From: Deltaproteobacteria bacterium
GTDB taxonomy: Bacteria; SAR324; NAC60-12
NCBI GenBank assembly: GCA_002707655.1
Contig: PANO01000023.1
Span: forward strand, 12,734 to 20,451
DNA: 7,718 nucleotides
Direction: 5' to 3'
Shown piece after piece: positions 6,927 through 7,718 of the stretch. Made by a program: the position numbers and the translations under genes. How positions within the stretch are numbered: the first letter of the stretch is position 1; every line of letters starts with the position of its first letter. Below the pieces are notes generated by a model, which saw only the letters and a list, made by a program, of their open reading frames with translations, searched no databases and was not told the DNA's origin.

Positions 6927-7076
6927 TGGACTCGTAAAAAGTCCACTACATGCAAAATACAGTCAGATTTAGGGGTCATCAAACCGTTCGACACCCTCGT
7001 TCCTTTCAATACACGGTGTTCTGAGCATCCGTTTTTTTCAAGCAGTTGATGCCTCTGACTTTTTACGAGACCATCA
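6924..7076. mobile_element. 153-base element with 20-bp terminal inverted repeats (MITE-like)
   Basis: The left end TGATGGACTCGTAAAAAGTC (6924-6943) is repeated in reverse complement at 7057-7076, differing only at one base (A versus T at the seventh position). The 113-base interior has no substantial ORF and no similarity I recognise. Size, long terminal inverted repeats and lack of a transposase fit a miniature inverted-repeat element moved in trans. I see no convincing target-site duplication (flanks CAATCG and AGAATG). The repeats could also fold as a long hairpin with a bidirectional role. No transposase with such ends is in the window. Confidence 0.65.
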
Positions 7077-7090
7077 AGAATGTGACTTCA

Positions 7091-7718
7091 ATGCCTGATC
7101 TGTTATTGCCTGTTGCACTCGCATTGCTTGCTGCGGCACTGTTTGCTTTTGGCAATCAATGCTCACGTATTGCCTTGCGTTACACTGACCCACAGACAGC
7201 GACGCTATTCCAAATTGGTGTGAGCACGGCATTATACTGGCTTACGGCACCCTTCTACCTAGAATTACACTTTTGGACTTCACCAGTACTACCACTGCTC
7301 GCCGTGATTGGACTGTTTCGGCCCCTGCTATCTGCCAACCTTGGAATGGCAGGGACACGCATACTCGGGCCAACGATCTCTAGCACTCTGGCAGCCACAG
7401 CACCACTGTTCAGTGTGGCTCTGGGCGTACTACTCCTGACAGAGACCCTTACATGGGAGGTGGCCCTCGGTACGGCAGGAATCACACTAGCGGTGATGGT
7501 TTTGTCTTGGCAGCGAAACACTGTTCGTTCCTGGCCACTGATCGCCCTACTTCTACCCATAAGCGCAGCTCTGCTACGCAGTTTGGCACATGCCCTTGCC
7601 AAAATCGGGCTTGAAAGCATTCCAAGCCCGATTTTCGTTGCACTGATAGCTTACTCGGTATCGTTTCCACTCGCCCTTGCCAATAACCTTAGAGTAAATG
7701 GTCGAGTCCCTCGAAATA
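7091..7718 (+). CDS. EamA/DMT-family transporter (3' partial)
   Basis: An open frame from the ATG at 7091 to the right edge gives 209 residues without a stop. It is very hydrophobic, with about seven membrane segments visible (roughly 5-22, 36-56, 64-82, 91-114, 121-140, 148-170, 178-198). The first EamA repeat ends in the typical TAPLFSVALGVLLLTETLTWEVALGTAGITLAV (103-135), with the conserved Pro and Glu. The second repeat begins near 148 and runs off the window; full members have about 10 helices and 280-310 residues. The family exports metabolites or moves small molecules across the inner membrane. A GTG nine bases upstream is an alternative start; neither has a strong ribosome binding site. 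The MITE-like element ends 14 bases before the ATG. Nine of 44 leucines use CTA, against one in the whole EI24-like gene, which hints at a different origin. Substrate is unknown. Confidence 0.85.
   Translation, partial: MPDLLLPVALALLAAALFAFGNQCSRIALRYTDPQTATLFQIGVSTALYWLTAPFYLELHFWTSPVLPLLAVIGLFRPLLSANLGMAGTRILGPTISSTLAATAPLFSVALGVLLLTETLTWEVALGTAGITLAVMVLSWQRNTVRSWPLIALLLPISAALLRSLAHALAKIGLESIPSPIFVALIAYSVSFPLALANNLRVNGRVPRN

Noticed and set aside
7255..7670. Minus-strand ORFs opposite the EamA transporter
   Set aside because: The plus frame has EamA motifs and membrane segments; the antisense translations have none.

Overview
The window holds seven gene-sized coding regions, one broken antitoxin-type gene and two repeat-type elements. 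The genome is of moderate GC. The lineage cannot be fixed from these genes. The mix (tripartite tricarboxylate transporter, enolase-superfamily enzyme and AP-endonuclease-type sugar isomerase, isovaleryl-CoA dehydrogenase, DUF433 remnant, and an intergenic 'ACCACAGAG'-type inverted repeat) resembles environmental Gram-negative bacteria such as the Verrucomicrobiota/Planctomycetota. That is a low-confidence inference.

Region 1 (1-3551, plus strand) looks like a module for uptake and breakdown of a carboxylated compound. It starts with the 3' part of a TctA-type large permease, which runs in from the left edge. Seven bases later comes a mandelate racemase/muconate lactonizing enzyme family protein, and after a 154-base gap a xylose-isomerase-like TIM-barrel isomerase/epimerase. 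The natural reading is import of an organic or sugar acid, then dehydration or epimerisation, then isomerisation. The substrate cannot be read from the sequence.

Region 2 (3610-5504, minus strand) converges on region 1. It is a two-gene operon with an ATGA overlap: an isovaleryl-CoA dehydrogenase-type acyl-CoA dehydrogenase (leucine catabolism), then a short-chain dehydrogenase with pteridine-reductase features. Upstream lie a 62-base imperfect inverted repeat (5548-5609) and a frameshifted DUF433 gene (5640-5818, minus).

Region 3 (5984-6748, plus strand) is one EI24/CysZ-like membrane protein with a clear ribosome binding site.

Region 4 (6749-7718) has a 342-base stretch without an established gene, followed by a DMT/EamA transporter that runs off the right edge. 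The stretch holds a strong AT-rich dyad (6835-6862), an 18-codon reading frame, and a 153-base element bounded by 20-bp inverted repeats (6924-7076) that looks like a MITE. The element's left end supplies the stop codon of the small frame, and its right end lies 14 bases before the transporter start. The transporter uses CTA leucine codons far more than its neighbours. I see no phage, CRISPR, rRNA or tRNA genes. Nothing here clearly amounts to a new multi-gene system; the most unusual parts are region 4 and the altered active-site positions of the enolase-superfamily protein.
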